64,000 bases of DNA. Source: Enterococcus crotali (GTDB taxonomy: Bacteria > Bacillota > Bacilli > Lactobacillales > Enterococcaceae). The stretch is from positions 277,694 to 341,693 of the forward strand of contig NZ_AYPQ01000003.1 in NCBI RefSeq assembly GCF_000633635.1, read 5' to 3'. Numbering within the stretch: position 1 is the stretch's first letter; each line of letters starts with the position of its first letter. This document shows positions 12,124-20,819 of the stretch, piece by piece. The position numbers and the translations under genes are program-made. The notes under the pieces are model-generated. The model was not told where the DNA came from. It did no database searches and saw only the letters and a program-made list of their open reading frames with translations.

Positions 12124-12480
12124 CTATGAATTTTCCTATCAAAAAAAATAAATTCTTCCCTCTTTTTTAATAATAAAAAAGAGTTTTTTTCTATAATATT
12201 AATGAAAGAAATCACAATGAAAAAATCCTGTTCTAAATAAGAACAGGAAAAAAAGTGGTAGAAATGGGGAAATATAAATCACTTTTAATTTTTATGTTTT
12301 TAAAAGTCGTATGATTTTTTAGGAATATTTTAAAAAAGATAGTTTAAAGATAGAAATAAGGCGAATAATATTTTTATCATCTCTTTTTTTTATCTTTTTA
12401 CAGTATAACTTATTTTTCTATCAATAACATATCAAATTTTTCGTTAATTTCTGAATAATTTGAGAAAAACCGGTTTTTTA
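12124..12480. other. AT-rich gap upstream of the recombinase
   Basis: No gene. It holds a second hairpin CTCTTTTTTA / TAAAAAAGAG with a T7 tail (12160-12190, plus-strand terminator-like) and the 23-nt hairpin at 12226-12248 described separately. The run of Ts upstream of 12226 on the opposite strand would also make that hairpin a minus-strand terminator. Confidence 0.6.
12226..12250. repeat. Outer inverted repeat, left copy
   Basis: TCCTGTTCT-AAATA-AGAACAGGA is a perfect hairpin. Bases 12231-12250 are an exact reverse complement of 13706-13725 on the far side of the recombinase gene, giving 20-bp inverted repeats about 1.5 kb apart. Confidence 0.75.
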
Positions 12481-12502
12481 TCGCCGTCATATTCGCCGTC
12501 AA
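12481..12502 (+). repeat. 22-bp direct repeat, left copy
   Basis: TCGCCGTCATATTCGCCGTCAA, itself two TCGCCGTCA units spaced 12 bp. Repeated at 13644-13665 with one mismatch. It sits 26 bp before the start codon of the recombinase. Likely recombinase binding or recombination site. Confidence 0.85.
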
Positions 12503-12527
12503 TTATTTTTATGAAAGGAAGATTACT

Positions 12528-13628
12528 TTGGCTAGAAAAGGTGAAAACATATATAAAAGAAAAGATGGACGTTGGGAGGGGCGATACGTCAAAGGGAGAC
12601 AGCCCAATGGACGTATCCGCTATGGCTATGTTTACAGTCAATCTTATAGAGAGGCAAAAAGAAAACTGACGATCAAAAAAGCTACAATGTTTTCTGTAAA
12701 AGAGCAATCAGAACAGTTTTATGGAAGTCTAAATAACTGGTTGGATTACTGGTTAGAGACAGTTATCAGTAAAAAAGTAAAGCCTGGAACATATGATAGT
12801 TATAAAAGTAAGTTGGAGTGTCATGTTCGCCCTGTGATAGGTGATAAACATCTGAGTGATTTAACCGAGGGAGATATTTACACTTTTGTTGAAAATACGA
12901 AGAAAAAAATTTCAGCCAACTCTCTCCATTCGGTGTTTAGAGTCTTAAAAACATCTTTAAAATATGCAGAAAAGCTTCACTTTATTAGAGGTTCAGTATA
13001 TGAGAACATTGAACTTCCAAAAATAAGAAAGCCTAAAATTGTCAATATTTCACAATTTGAACATAAACGTTTGAAAACTGTTGCAAAAGAATCATCTGAT
13101 GGATTAGCCATATTGATGTCATTAGAGACTGGGATGAGAATTGGAGAAATTGCTGGTTTAAAATGGGAGGATATTGACTTTGAAAATAAGGTCATCTCAG
13201 TTAAACGTACACTTCAGAGAGTGAAAACATACGCAGAAAGCGGGTACAAGACACAAATCATTGAAGAAAAACCAAAATCAGAAAATTCAGAGCGAATAAT
13301 TCCGCTATCATCTGATCTATTCACACAATTATTAAGGAGAAAAGAATTGAGTAATAGTCCATACGTTATTTCTAAAAATCAAAGCTTTACAGAACCTCGA
13401 ACGATTCGTTACCAATTTAAGCGGTTATTACAAAAATTTAAACTAGTTGAGTGTTCTTTTCATGCGTTAAGGCATTCTTTTGCTACTCGCTGTTTGGAAA
13501 AAGGGATAAATATTGCTGTGATCAGTTCCTTGTTAGGACATGCTTCGACCAAAATGACGCTTGATATTTATACAAATTCTAATTTAACAGAAGAACGAAT
13601 TGCAGTGGAAGCCATTGCGGCTATCTAG
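12528..13628 (+). CDS. Tyrosine recombinase / phage-type integrase
   Basis: 366-aa site-specific recombinase. The N-terminal MARKGENIYKRKDGRWEGRY is the arm-site DNA-binding segment common in Gram-positive integrases; residues about 65-155 are the SAM-like core-binding domain; the catalytic domain has Arg in ETGMRIGEIAGLKW, then HALRHSFATRCL (H-x-x-R), LLGHASTKMT and the nucleophile Tyr in LDIYTNS, so the catalytic set looks complete. Start is TTG with AAAGGAAG at 12514. There is no excisionase, relaxase, capsid or other mobile-element gene beside it; instead 22-bp direct repeats lie 26 bp before and 15 bp after the gene. It may be a relic of an element, a minimal mobile cassette or a DNA-rearranging switch. 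Confidence 0.95.
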   Translation: MARKGENIYKRKDGRWEGRYVKGRQPNGRIRYGYVYSQSYREAKRKLTIKKATMFSVKEQSEQFYGSLNNWLDYWLETVISKKVKPGTYDSYKSKLECHVRPVIGDKHLSDLTEGDIYTFVENTKKKISANSLHSVFRVLKTSLKYAEKLHFIRGSVYENIELPKIRKPKIVNISQFEHKRLKTVAKESSDGLAILMSLETGMRIGEIAGLKWEDIDFENKVISVKRTLQRVKTYAESGYKTQIIEEKPKSENSERIIPLSSDLFTQLLRRKELSNSPYVISKNQSFTEPRTIRYQFKRLLQKFKLVECSFHALRHSFATRCLEKGINIAVISSLLGHASTKMTLDIYTNSNLTEERIAVEAIAAI

Positions 13629-13643
13629 CGTAAAGTAATAAAT

Positions 13644-13665
13644 TCGCCGTCACATTCGCCGTCAA
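13644..13665 (+). repeat. 22-bp direct repeat, right copy
   Basis: TCGCCGTCACATTCGCCGTCAA, identical to 12481-12502 except one base in the spacer, and in the same orientation. It begins 15 bp after the recombinase stop codon. Confidence 0.85.
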
Positions 13666-13705
13666 AGGAAATCTAAAGCGTTGATAATAAACGTTTTTTT
13701 AGGAA

Positions 13706-13730
13706 TTTCCTGTTCTTATTTAGAATGGGA
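13706..13730. repeat. Outer inverted repeat, right copy
   Basis: TTTCCTGTTCTTATTTAGAA (13706-13725) is the exact reverse complement of 12231-12250. The following bases make an imperfect hairpin (TCCTGTTCT / AGAATGGGA). Confidence 0.75.
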
Positions 13731-13898
13731 GTCTCAGATAAGAAGTATAAAAAGTGGCAATCAAAACCTATTTTACTATAAAACAGAATAAAATAATAAT
13801 TTTGAGGTGAAGAGATTGTTCGTTTTTATTTAAAAGTGAACACGCTACAAGCTTAAAGAGATTAGTAAAAAATATCTTCAAGAAGAAGGAGAGAACAA

Positions 13899-14594
13899 AT
13901 GTTTAACATAGGGTTAGTCAATGCGCTTGAAAATTATCAGTCAGAGTACATAGTTGCGTTAAAAGAGAAAAAGTGTCTGATTCATCAAATTAATCTAAAT
14001 GAGATGGCTGAACAAATTCCTAACATGGATGCTGTGATTATCGTCGAACATACGTTAGAAGATATTGGACTGACATGCGAATTAATTATTAAAGTAAGAA
14101 GCTTAACGAATCGTTTTATTTTGGTTTTATCTAATGAGCCAACAAAAGTAAATCGAATCGTTCATCTTCAACTTGGAGTAGACTGCACATTTGATCGTCG
14201 AACAGAACCAGATGAGTTTTGTTTATTTGTGATGAATACACTTGAAAGAAGATCAGATAATAAGAATCAGGAGGTTGCAATTCTTCAACCAACTAAGGAA
14301 TCGCCACCTGCAATCCAATTAGTTCCCAATAATTTCTCTGTGAACATCGAAGGCAAAGGGGAAGTGGGATTGACTAAGTTGGAATTCAAAGCGCTGGAAT
14401 CATTGATTCAGAGAAAAGGTGAAGCAATCACCTATGAAGAACTGTATAAAAAAGTTTGGGGAGAAGAAAAGGGCGACAAAAAATATCGCGTAGCCAATCT
14501 GGTTTTTCATTTGAGAAAAAAACTGGAAGACGATTCCTTTAAGCCAACATATATCCGAACTGTTCGCTCTAGGGGATATATGTTGTCTAGTTGA
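13899..14594 (+). CDS. Orphan OmpR-type regulator with degenerate receiver
   Basis: 231 aa. The C-terminal about 95 residues are a clear OmpR/PhoB winged helix (LTKLEFKALESLIQRKGEAITYEELYKKVWGEE ... IRTVRSRGYML). The N-terminal 115 residues have the alternating pattern of a receiver, but the acidic pocket and phospho-Asp are missing (the strand that should end in Asp reads AVIIVEH), so it is probably not controlled by phosphorylation. No histidine kinase is adjacent. Good AAGGAGAG site. It lies 158 bp upstream of the WxL operon and is paralogous to the regulator at 29032 on the operon's other side; regulation of the WxL operon is the natural guess. Confidence 0.85.
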   Translation: MFNIGLVNALENYQSEYIVALKEKKCLIHQINLNEMAEQIPNMDAVIIVEHTLEDIGLTCELIIKVRSLTNRFILVLSNEPTKVNRIVHLQLGVDCTFDRRTEPDEFCLFVMNTLERRSDNKNQEVAILQPTKESPPAIQLVPNNFSVNIEGKGEVGLTKLEFKALESLIQRKGEAITYEELYKKVWGEEKGDKKYRVANLVFHLRKKLEDDSFKPTYIRTVRSRGYMLSS

Positions 14595-14671
14595 TCGATG
14601 TTGCGGAAGTAATTATATGGTGCGAACTTAGTCTGGTTTCTATTTTTTTACTCAGGACTGAAAAATTCTGC

Positions 14672-14713
14672 TTGAGTTCAAAAATTGAAATAATATAGTG
14701 TGATCCGACACAC
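14672..14713 (+). promoter_or_regulatory. Candidate WxL operon promoter with overlapping inverted repeat
   Basis: TTGAGT (14672-14677), 16-bp spacer, TATAGT (14694-14699). The inverted repeat GTGTG-ATCCGA-CACAC (14698-14713) overlaps the end of the -10 and the expected transcription start, where a repressor would act. Confidence 0.5.
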
Positions 14714-14751
14714 AAAAAAATCATACAAATAGAGAGGAGTTGAGAAAGATA

Positions 14752-17700
14752 ATGAAGATCGGAAAAAAATCGATAGTAGTTGTTTTGTTGGTTTCTTTGT
14801 TTAGTATTTTAGGATTTCTGGTATTTAGTAATCAAACCAAGATACAAGCTTCTGAGAACAATAAAGGCCAATATACTCTTGAGAAAATTTCTGAATCAAC
14901 AGATCAAATAGAATTTCTTTTGAAAGTTAAAAATCCACAAAAAGAAGAAATTGTATTGTCTTTAGATGGAAATGAAACAGGTCTTTTATCTGAAGAGGCA
15001 CTCATAGAAAATCTTCCTTCAAAGCAATTAAATGAGCTAGAAGTTAAAGAGCATGATCAGATGAATAAGGTAACTATTCAATTTAAAGAAGCCACAGGAG
15101 AATATGAATTTCCAATGATTTTTAATGCAAGAACAACTGGAAAAGACATCTCTGATACGCTTAAAGTAGTTCATAAAAATGCTGTAGTTGCAAAGGCTAG
15201 CTTTGACTTGAAGTATCCAGAAGAAGCAGTTGAGTCTAAAAAAAATAATACTGAAACTGCCTCCACAGTTGCTTATAGTGCAAGAAATTTAGTAACCGTT
15301 GAGGACTGGGATTCATTTGTTAGTGCTTTGCAAAATCCTACAGTAAGTTCGATTCAATTGACTAAAAATATCTCTCGCGGAAGCTCATCAGTTAATCCTG
15401 GTACAGTGAGTAGAAGTGTAACAATTGATGGGGCTAACGGAGTGGATAATTTCAGTTTAGATTTTGGTGCTAATTCGGCTGCTAATTTTAGAATCAATTT
15501 AGGAGCAGTTGGGATAGCTTCTGAAATCAGATTTAACAATGTGAATCTAAAAGGTTCTGGTACTGCCGTTTCTTCAAATGATGCGATAGTATATGCGTCA
15601 GCTGCTGATAGTGCAAATTGGACTGCGGCTTTTAACAATATTTCATTAAGTGAAGGTCATACCAAACGTATTGCCTATTTGCCAAACGGCGCTATTTTGA
15701 TGGACGGAGGCAATATTCATCTGACTCATAATGGTATAGGTTCTGGTGGTGCTGGCGGAACAAGTATGAATAATAACTGGCATAAATTATTTGAAGCAAA
15801 AAATATCACCATTACCAATGGGACAAAAATTAGCGGGACCTTCTCAGATATGTTTATGGGCTCTCAAGTAAATGATGCAACGATTCTTGTTAATCAAGGT
15901 TCAACTTTAGACTTGAATAATAGCAGAACTACCATGATCGCTATCGATGGAGACCGTGCCACGATGAAATTTGACGGTGAAGGAACAAAAGCAACCCTTT
16001 ATAGTTCGCAAACTGGGACAGATCGATTTGGAGGCATCCTTTGTATCCAAGGTGTGAATTCTTTAATAGAAGTAACGAATTCAGCCCACTTTTATCTAGA
16101 TTCACAATCGCATCCAGCTACTATTCTACAAGGAAACGGCAGTATTTTTAATATCAAAAATAAAGCTGTACTGAATGCAAAAATAAGAAATGATGCAACA
16201 GGAAATGGTTTTGGTGCAGTTATGCGTTTTAGAACATCAAGTGATATGCAGTTTAATATTGAAAATAATTCAGAATTTTCAATTATTAAGGAAGCAAGTT
16301 CAAGTTCTGAAACATTACGATTGTCTGGCGGTAACAATGCTGTAAAGGTTACTGGCGGATCAAAGTTCAAAATAATTGGAAATGGTAACCAAGAAGCAAT
16401 CAACTATACAGGTACTGGAAATTCATTTAAATTAGAGGATAAAAATTCTAAAGTAGAAATTATTTCTACTTTAGGTAGAGGATTCAGTTCGGGAAACCAG
16501 ACAATTATTGCTGGTGATCCAGGAACAGAATTTACAATCGATGGCTATGGTACTGGTGGTACATTTAGTTTTGGAACAAATTCGATTTTGGAATTTCACA
16601 ATATGTTGTACTACGACTTTAGAAATAATAGCGGTAGTGTAGTATTTAATGGCAGTGGCGATTTAAAAAATGTTTATTCTGATGTCAGTGTTTGGAAGCA
16701 AGGAAATGCTGCTCAACTAGAAGGGAATCCTTATAGTGCATGGACGCTTATTGATATGGGACTTTATGACACTGGTTTTAGATATGATTATCATAGTTCA
16801 CGTGCTGCAAGATATCGAACGTTCCAAATGAGCCAAATAAATTTACCTGGTACTTTTACAACGGATGATTCAGTTCATGCCGTATTAGGAAGCACTGCAA
16901 ATAATATGCGGACAATGGCACGTATTAGTGGAAATAACGCTAATCCAGTTGTTGATGAATTGCGAACGCCAACGAATGCTGATAAGTATGCATTTGGTCA
17001 TGTGACTATTCCGGAAGGTGTTGAAGGCTCTCGCTCTGCATGGACAGATGAGGTGACTGTGGTTTTAAAAGTTACCAAAGCGAATACTGGTGAAACCTAT
17101 GAAATAAATGGAAAAACAGTGGGTGCTGATGAGCAATCACAAGGGTTGAATGTTTATGGAGAAGGTGCTCGTCCAGGGTTATTCCAAGCAGAAAATAAGC
17201 GTACTGCAAATGGAGCGACTGAGTTTTTTGAAACAGGTGACAAAGTTGAAGTGCTCAGAGCTTGGCGTGGAGGCAAAGATGGAGACTTAAATCCAGATCC
17301 TAACACGGTCCATTTAGGGAAACCCGGTGACGAAGTTCCAGGTGATTTAAAAGGCTGGGCAGACTCGGTCGCTACAATTGATGTTACTCCACCCACTCAA
17401 GCAGTAGTGACAACAGACTTGAGTAATGCCACAAAACAATTATCAGGTACGAGTGATGAGAATGGCGCAAAAGTCTTCTTTAAAGTAAATGGTGCATGGT
17501 TAAAAGGAACAGATGGTCAAACGATATCTACGATTGTAAATGCTGGAAAATGGGAAATTGATTTGCCGGAATATTTAACAAAAACAGATAAAGTTGATGT
17601 CTATCTAAAAGATACGACGTTGATCAGTCCATTACCATCTTATACGTTACCTGATACGTATACCCAAGAACCAGATGGGGTATTCGGAAATATAAATACG

Positions 17701-18717
17701 GAAGTAGATAGTTACAGCACTTATGCAGGCTACCATGATGCAATAAAAGCTGGAACTAAAGATGATCGCTTTAATCAAGCCAAACGTTTAATCGTTAAAG
17801 ATGTCATTCCAGACCAATCAACATTAGTCAAATCAGTCGAATCAAGTGGTGGTTCCGATAAAACGGCCATTGGCGACACATTGACCTATACCTTGAAAGC
17901 TGAGAATCCTAAAGCAGGATCTGAAGCTTGGAAAAATGTTGAATTGGTCGACGTTCTTGCAGAAGGACTTGATTTTGATCCAGCCGATCATGGGATCACA
18001 ATCAATGGTAAGTCGATCGGTGAAGATCAAAGTAAGTTTAGCTATGTTGAAGCAACACGAACATTGAAAATTTATGTTGGTGATTTAGCGGCTAATACAA
18101 ATGCAACAGCAACCTTCAAGGTGAAGCTTGGGCAAAGTGCTGTTGTCGGTAGCGACGTTAAAAATAGAGCGAAAGCTAACGGTGATTCACCGCAAGAAAA
18201 ACCATTCGTTCAAGGGCCAATCAATCCAGACTCAGCTCATGCCATTCTGACCGTAAATTCTAATGAGGTCGGGTTACCAGGAGGAAAAGCCGAGGGTGTT
18301 CTTTCATTCATTTCTGCTCCCAAAATGATTGACTTTGGGCTAAAAGAATCAGGCAGTTATGGTAATTTTTCTGCAGATGATCCAGAGTACGATCAATCTC
18401 TTGTTGTTAGTGATAGCCGAGAAGTCTTAACTGATTGGAAGCTATCAGCCAAGGTAACGAAAGTTATGGAATCAACAGCCGACCATTCTTATAAATTACC
18501 AGAAGCGCTTGTCTATAAAGAGGGTTCCCGTGATAATGTGCTGAAGTTGGAAGAACCATACGACATTATCAAAAAGGCCAGAGGCAGCCAAAATGTTAGT
18601 GAAGAAGAATGGGTCAAAAAAGGAAATGGATTCAAAATGGTTCTAGAAGCAAACCAATACAGAAAACTTGGTGAATACACTGCAACTGTCAAATTTACCT
18701 TAAGTGAAACCCAATAA
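14752..18717 (+). CDS. Large WxL surface protein with beta-helix region
   Basis: About 1321 aa secreted wall protein. Signal peptide with a strong hydrophobic core (VVVLLVSLFSILGFLVF). Residues about 190-650 show repeated short Asn/Gly-rich strands typical of a right-handed beta-helix; about 1010-1150 is a DUF11/isopeptide-type domain (GDTLTYTLKAENPKAGSEAWKNVELVDVLAEGL cut into two phrases here); the C-terminal about 150 residues are a WxL domain (FISAPKMIDFG, then the first motif DWKLSAKV near 1227). The distal motif reads KFTL, with Phe replacing Trp. No LPxTG. ATG 14752 is preferred to the TTG at 14740, which abuts the AGGAG. First gene of the WxL operon, 12 bp before the small YPSTG protein. 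Binding to peptidoglycan via the WxL domain is family knowledge; ligand unknown. Confidence 0.85.
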   Translation: MKIGKKSIVVVLLVSLFSILGFLVFSNQTKIQASENNKGQYTLEKISESTDQIEFLLKVKNPQKEEIVLSLDGNETGLLSEEALIENLPSKQLNELEVKEHDQMNKVTIQFKEATGEYEFPMIFNARTTGKDISDTLKVVHKNAVVAKASFDLKYPEEAVESKKNNTETASTVAYSARNLVTVEDWDSFVSALQNPTVSSIQLTKNISRGSSSVNPGTVSRSVTIDGANGVDNFSLDFGANSAANFRINLGAVGIASEIRFNNVNLKGSGTAVSSNDAIVYASAADSANWTAAFNNISLSEGHTKRIAYLPNGAILMDGGNIHLTHNGIGSGGAGGTSMNNNWHKLFEAKNITITNGTKISGTFSDMFMGSQVNDATILVNQGSTLDLNNSRTTMIAIDGDRATMKFDGEGTKATLYSSQTGTDRFGGILCIQGVNSLIEVTNSAHFYLDSQSHPATILQGNGSIFNIKNKAVLNAKIRNDATGNGFGAVMRFRTSSDMQFNIENNSEFSIIKEASSSSETLRLSGGNNAVKVTGGSKFKIIGNGNQEAINYTGTGNSFKLEDKNSKVEIISTLGRGFSSGNQTIIAGDPGTEFTIDGYGTGGTFSFGTNSILEFHNMLYYDFRNNSGSVVFNGSGDLKNVYSDVSVWKQGNAAQLEGNPYSAWTLIDMGLYDTGFRYDYHSSRAARYRTFQMSQINLPGTFTTDDSVHAVLGSTANNMRTMARISGNNANPVVDELRTPTNADKYAFGHVTIPEGVEGSRSAWTDEVTVVLKVTKANTGETYEINGKTVGADEQSQGLNVYGEGARPGLFQAENKRTANGATEFFETGDKVEVLRAWRGGKDGDLNPDPNTVHLGKPGDEVPGDLKGWADSVATIDVTPPTQAVVTTDLSNATKQLSGTSDENGAKVFFKVNGAWLKGTDGQTISTIVNAGKWEIDLPEYLTKTDKVDVYLKDTTLISPLPSYTLPDTYTQEPDGVFGNINTEVDSYSTYAGYHDAIKAGTKDDRFNQAKRLIVKDVIPDQSTLVKSVESSGGSDKTAIGDTLTYTLKAENPKAGSEAWKNVELVDVLAEGLDFDPADHGITINGKSIGEDQSKFSYVEATRTLKIYVGDLAANTNATATFKVKLGQSAVVGSDVKNRAKANGDSPQEKPFVQGPINPDSAHAILTVNSNEVGLPGGKAEGVLSFISAPKMIDFGLKESGSYGNFSADDPEYDQSLVVSDSREVLTDWKLSAKVTKVMESTADHSYKLPEALVYKEGSRDNVLKLEEPYDIIKKARGSQNVSEEEWVKKGNGFKMVLEANQYRKLGEYTATVKFTLSETQ

Positions 18718-18729
18718 TGGAGGGATAAA

Positions 18730-19086
18730 ATGAGAACAAAAAAAGTAACATATCTGCTTATCTTCTTCATTGCTTGGTTTACGCTATTCATTTCGCCAGC
18801 TCAAATGGTCAATGCACAAGGGGATGAAAACGGCGGTGGTGCTGTTCAAACGAATGGAGAAATTGGTTTCTACGAAGAAGATGGTTCAACTGAACCACCG
18901 ACATCAACTAGTTCAACACAACCAGTTGATAAGGAAATGCCGACTAAACCTAAAGGCAGATATCCTTCAACCGGTGAGCTAGTAAAAACAAGTTTATCCA
19001 TTAGTGGCGCTGTTGTGGTTGTAATTGTTTTAGGCTATTTTCTTTTGAAACGGAAAAAGGAAAAGCAAGAAGGAAAGGGGCATTAA
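18730..19086 (+). CDS. Small sortase-anchored WxL-locus protein (YPSTG)
   Basis: 118 aa. Signal peptide to about residue 31 (VNAQG), a short Glu/Thr/Ser/Pro linker, then GRYPSTGE, a hydrophobic helix (SISGAVVVVIVLGYFLL) and a KRKKEKQ tail. This is a cell-wall sorting signal in which the usual Leu is Tyr. Such mini LPxTG-like proteins recur in WxL gene clusters; the role is unknown. It lies 12 bp after the large WxL gene and 3 bp before the next, so translation is probably coupled. No sortase gene is present in this window, so the housekeeping sortase would have to act on it. Confidence 0.85.
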   Translation: MRTKKVTYLLIFFIAWFTLFISPAQMVNAQGDENGGGAVQTNGEIGFYEEDGSTEPPTSTSSTQPVDKEMPTKPKGRYPSTGELVKTSLSISGAVVVVIVLGYFLLKRKKEKQEGKGH

Positions 19087-19089
19087 GCA

Positions 19090-19899
19090 ATGAAAAGAAC
19101 AATGACATTGTCTTTACTTGCCGTGATTCTTCTAGGAGTGGGACCTTTTATTACAGGGAATCAGACTGTATCCGCGCAAGAAAGTTTAGATGGCACAGGT
19201 TCGATCAAGTTTACTGGGGACTATGATAATGTTGGAATCAGAGATCCGGAAAACCCGGATAAAACTGTCGATGCAGGAGAAAGTCCAAGTTCATCAGGAA
19301 AGCTACGTATTGATTTTGTTCCACAATTCAATTTTACTGGACGGAATAAAATATCTGCTAAAGATATGAATTATTCAGTGAATGCTCAATTATTTCATGA
19401 CGAAACTGAAGCTCGTGGAAACTTCATACAAGTTTCAGATTATCGTGGCGGAGCAATGGGGTGGACTCTTCGGTTAAAGCAAGAGACACAATTTCAAAAT
19501 ACTAAAACACCAAACAATCAGTTGAATGGTGCTGTGTTGTCTTTAGACAAATCATGGACGAATTCTACAGTAGATAAAGCATATGCCCCAGTTGTTTCAG
19601 GTGATATTATTCGCTTGGAAAATATTGGAGAAACATATAATTTAGCAGAAGCAAAACAAGGCACAGGAGCAGGCACGTGGTCTATTTCATTCGGAGCGTC
19701 ATCTGATAATCCCCTTGGAAGAGAAAACAGCTTGAAACCCAAAGTCGATCCAGACGGAAAGCCGATGCTTGATGCAAGCTTTGAAAATAAGCAAATGCAA
19801 GAAAATAGTGCAATAACGTTGTCGATACCCGGAACAACGAAAAAAGATCCGGTACCTTACACTACGGTGCTAACTTGGACATTAGCCGAGTTACCATAA
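19090..19899 (+). CDS. WxL-domain surface protein
   Basis: 269 aa, secreted. Signal peptide to about residue 30 (QTVSAQE). Begins with the typical mature sequence DGTGSIKFTGDYDN and DPENPDKTVDAG. Both WxL motifs are intact: GWTLRLKQ in the middle and LTWTLAELP at the end, so this is the most canonical WxL protein of the operon. Family members attach non-covalently to peptidoglycan and form complexes with DUF916/DUF3324 and small LPxTG-type partners encoded in the same loci, which are both present here. Confidence 0.92.
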   Translation: MKRTMTLSLLAVILLGVGPFITGNQTVSAQESLDGTGSIKFTGDYDNVGIRDPENPDKTVDAGESPSSSGKLRIDFVPQFNFTGRNKISAKDMNYSVNAQLFHDETEARGNFIQVSDYRGGAMGWTLRLKQETQFQNTKTPNNQLNGAVLSLDKSWTNSTVDKAYAPVVSGDIIRLENIGETYNLAEAKQGTGAGTWSISFGASSDNPLGRENSLKPKVDPDGKPMLDASFENKQMQENSAITLSIPGTTKKDPVPYTTVLTWTLAELP

Positions 19900-19931
19900 A
19901 TAAAAACACACAATATTAGGAGGAAATACAA

Positions 19932-20714
19932 ATGAAATTAACACACAAATTATGCGGAGCAGCTTTATTAGCAGCAACAGGAGTGGCTTTAGCATTGCCA
20001 AACACAACAAAAGCAAACGATCTTGAAGGATCTGGACACATTGAGTTCACATATAACTCAGATGAAAATCCAGTCATCACTGATCCAGGTAATTCAACTG
20101 GTACAACAATCACAACAGGTATTACTACAACAAACCCTGGACCTATGGGAATTATCGGTATCAGCCCATTAGAGTTTGAGTCACATGATATTTTAACAAG
20201 CCAAACACAACGTGACTACAATGCTTCACTTATTACTGCAAACCCAGATAGTACAGAAGCTGATAAAGCAACTAACACTGAGAAATTCGACATGCAAAAT
20301 GCTGTATGGTTCCAAGATTTACGTGCGACTGAGAAACGTCCATACCAAGTAAGTGCTAAAATCACTGAAAACTTCAAAGAAAAAACAAGCGGTACTTATT
20401 TGAAAGGTGCTAACATTACGTACAAAAACATCAATGTAACATCAACTGCAGACCCAAGCTTAAAACCAGCTGAAAAAGCAGGAACATTGAAACTTACAGC
20501 AGGCGATGCTGCAACAGCAGGAGATTCAGTAATTTTTGTTGACAACAAAGACGCAGCAGAAGGCGTTGGTTACGGTAAATTCGAACTTAACTTTGGTTTA
20601 CACTCTGATGACACTGCAAAAGATGCTGTTGTATTAAACATTCCAGCTACTACTGCAATCGGTGAAGGAGATTATTCTGCAAAAATCACTTGGACAATGG
20701 CTGACGTAATTTAA
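19932..20714 (+). CDS. WxL-like surface protein with altered motifs
   Basis: 260 aa, secreted; signal peptide ends near NTTKANDLEG. The body has the WxL-family pattern (GHIEFTYNSDENPVITDP, GPMGIIGISPLEFESHDI, ... ), but the first WxL motif is replaced by PYQVSAKI and the last reads TWTMADVI (Met for Leu). Codon use is noticeably more optimal than in the neighbours (many CCA, GCA, AAC, GGT), suggesting high expression. It is followed by a hairpin before the DUF916 gene. A strong AGGAGG precedes the ATG. It may be the main structural WxL component (inference from codon use). Confidence 0.85.
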   Translation: MKLTHKLCGAALLAATGVALALPNTTKANDLEGSGHIEFTYNSDENPVITDPGNSTGTTITTGITTTNPGPMGIIGISPLEFESHDILTSQTQRDYNASLITANPDSTEADKATNTEKFDMQNAVWFQDLRATEKRPYQVSAKITENFKEKTSGTYLKGANITYKNINVTSTADPSLKPAEKAGTLKLTAGDAATAGDSVIFVDNKDAAEGVGYGKFELNFGLHSDDTAKDAVVLNIPATTAIGEGDYSAKITWTMADVI

Positions 20715-20764
20715 GTCGTACCCATTGATCCGTTTTAAAGAAAAAAATAAGTACTGAGTGAGGC

Positions 20765-20795
20765 TCGCCGGCTCAATGAGTCGGCGAATTTCATT
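20765..20795 (+). terminator. Intra-operon hairpin, probable partial terminator
   Basis: Stem TCGCCGGCTC / GAGTCGGCGA (one G-U) with an AAT loop, then ATTTCATTTCAT. The tail is weak, so read-through into the DUF916 gene 25 bp further is expected; it would reduce downstream expression or stabilise upstream mRNA. Confidence 0.6.
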
Positions 20796-20819
20796 TCATA
20801 GAAAGGTTAGAGAACTGTA

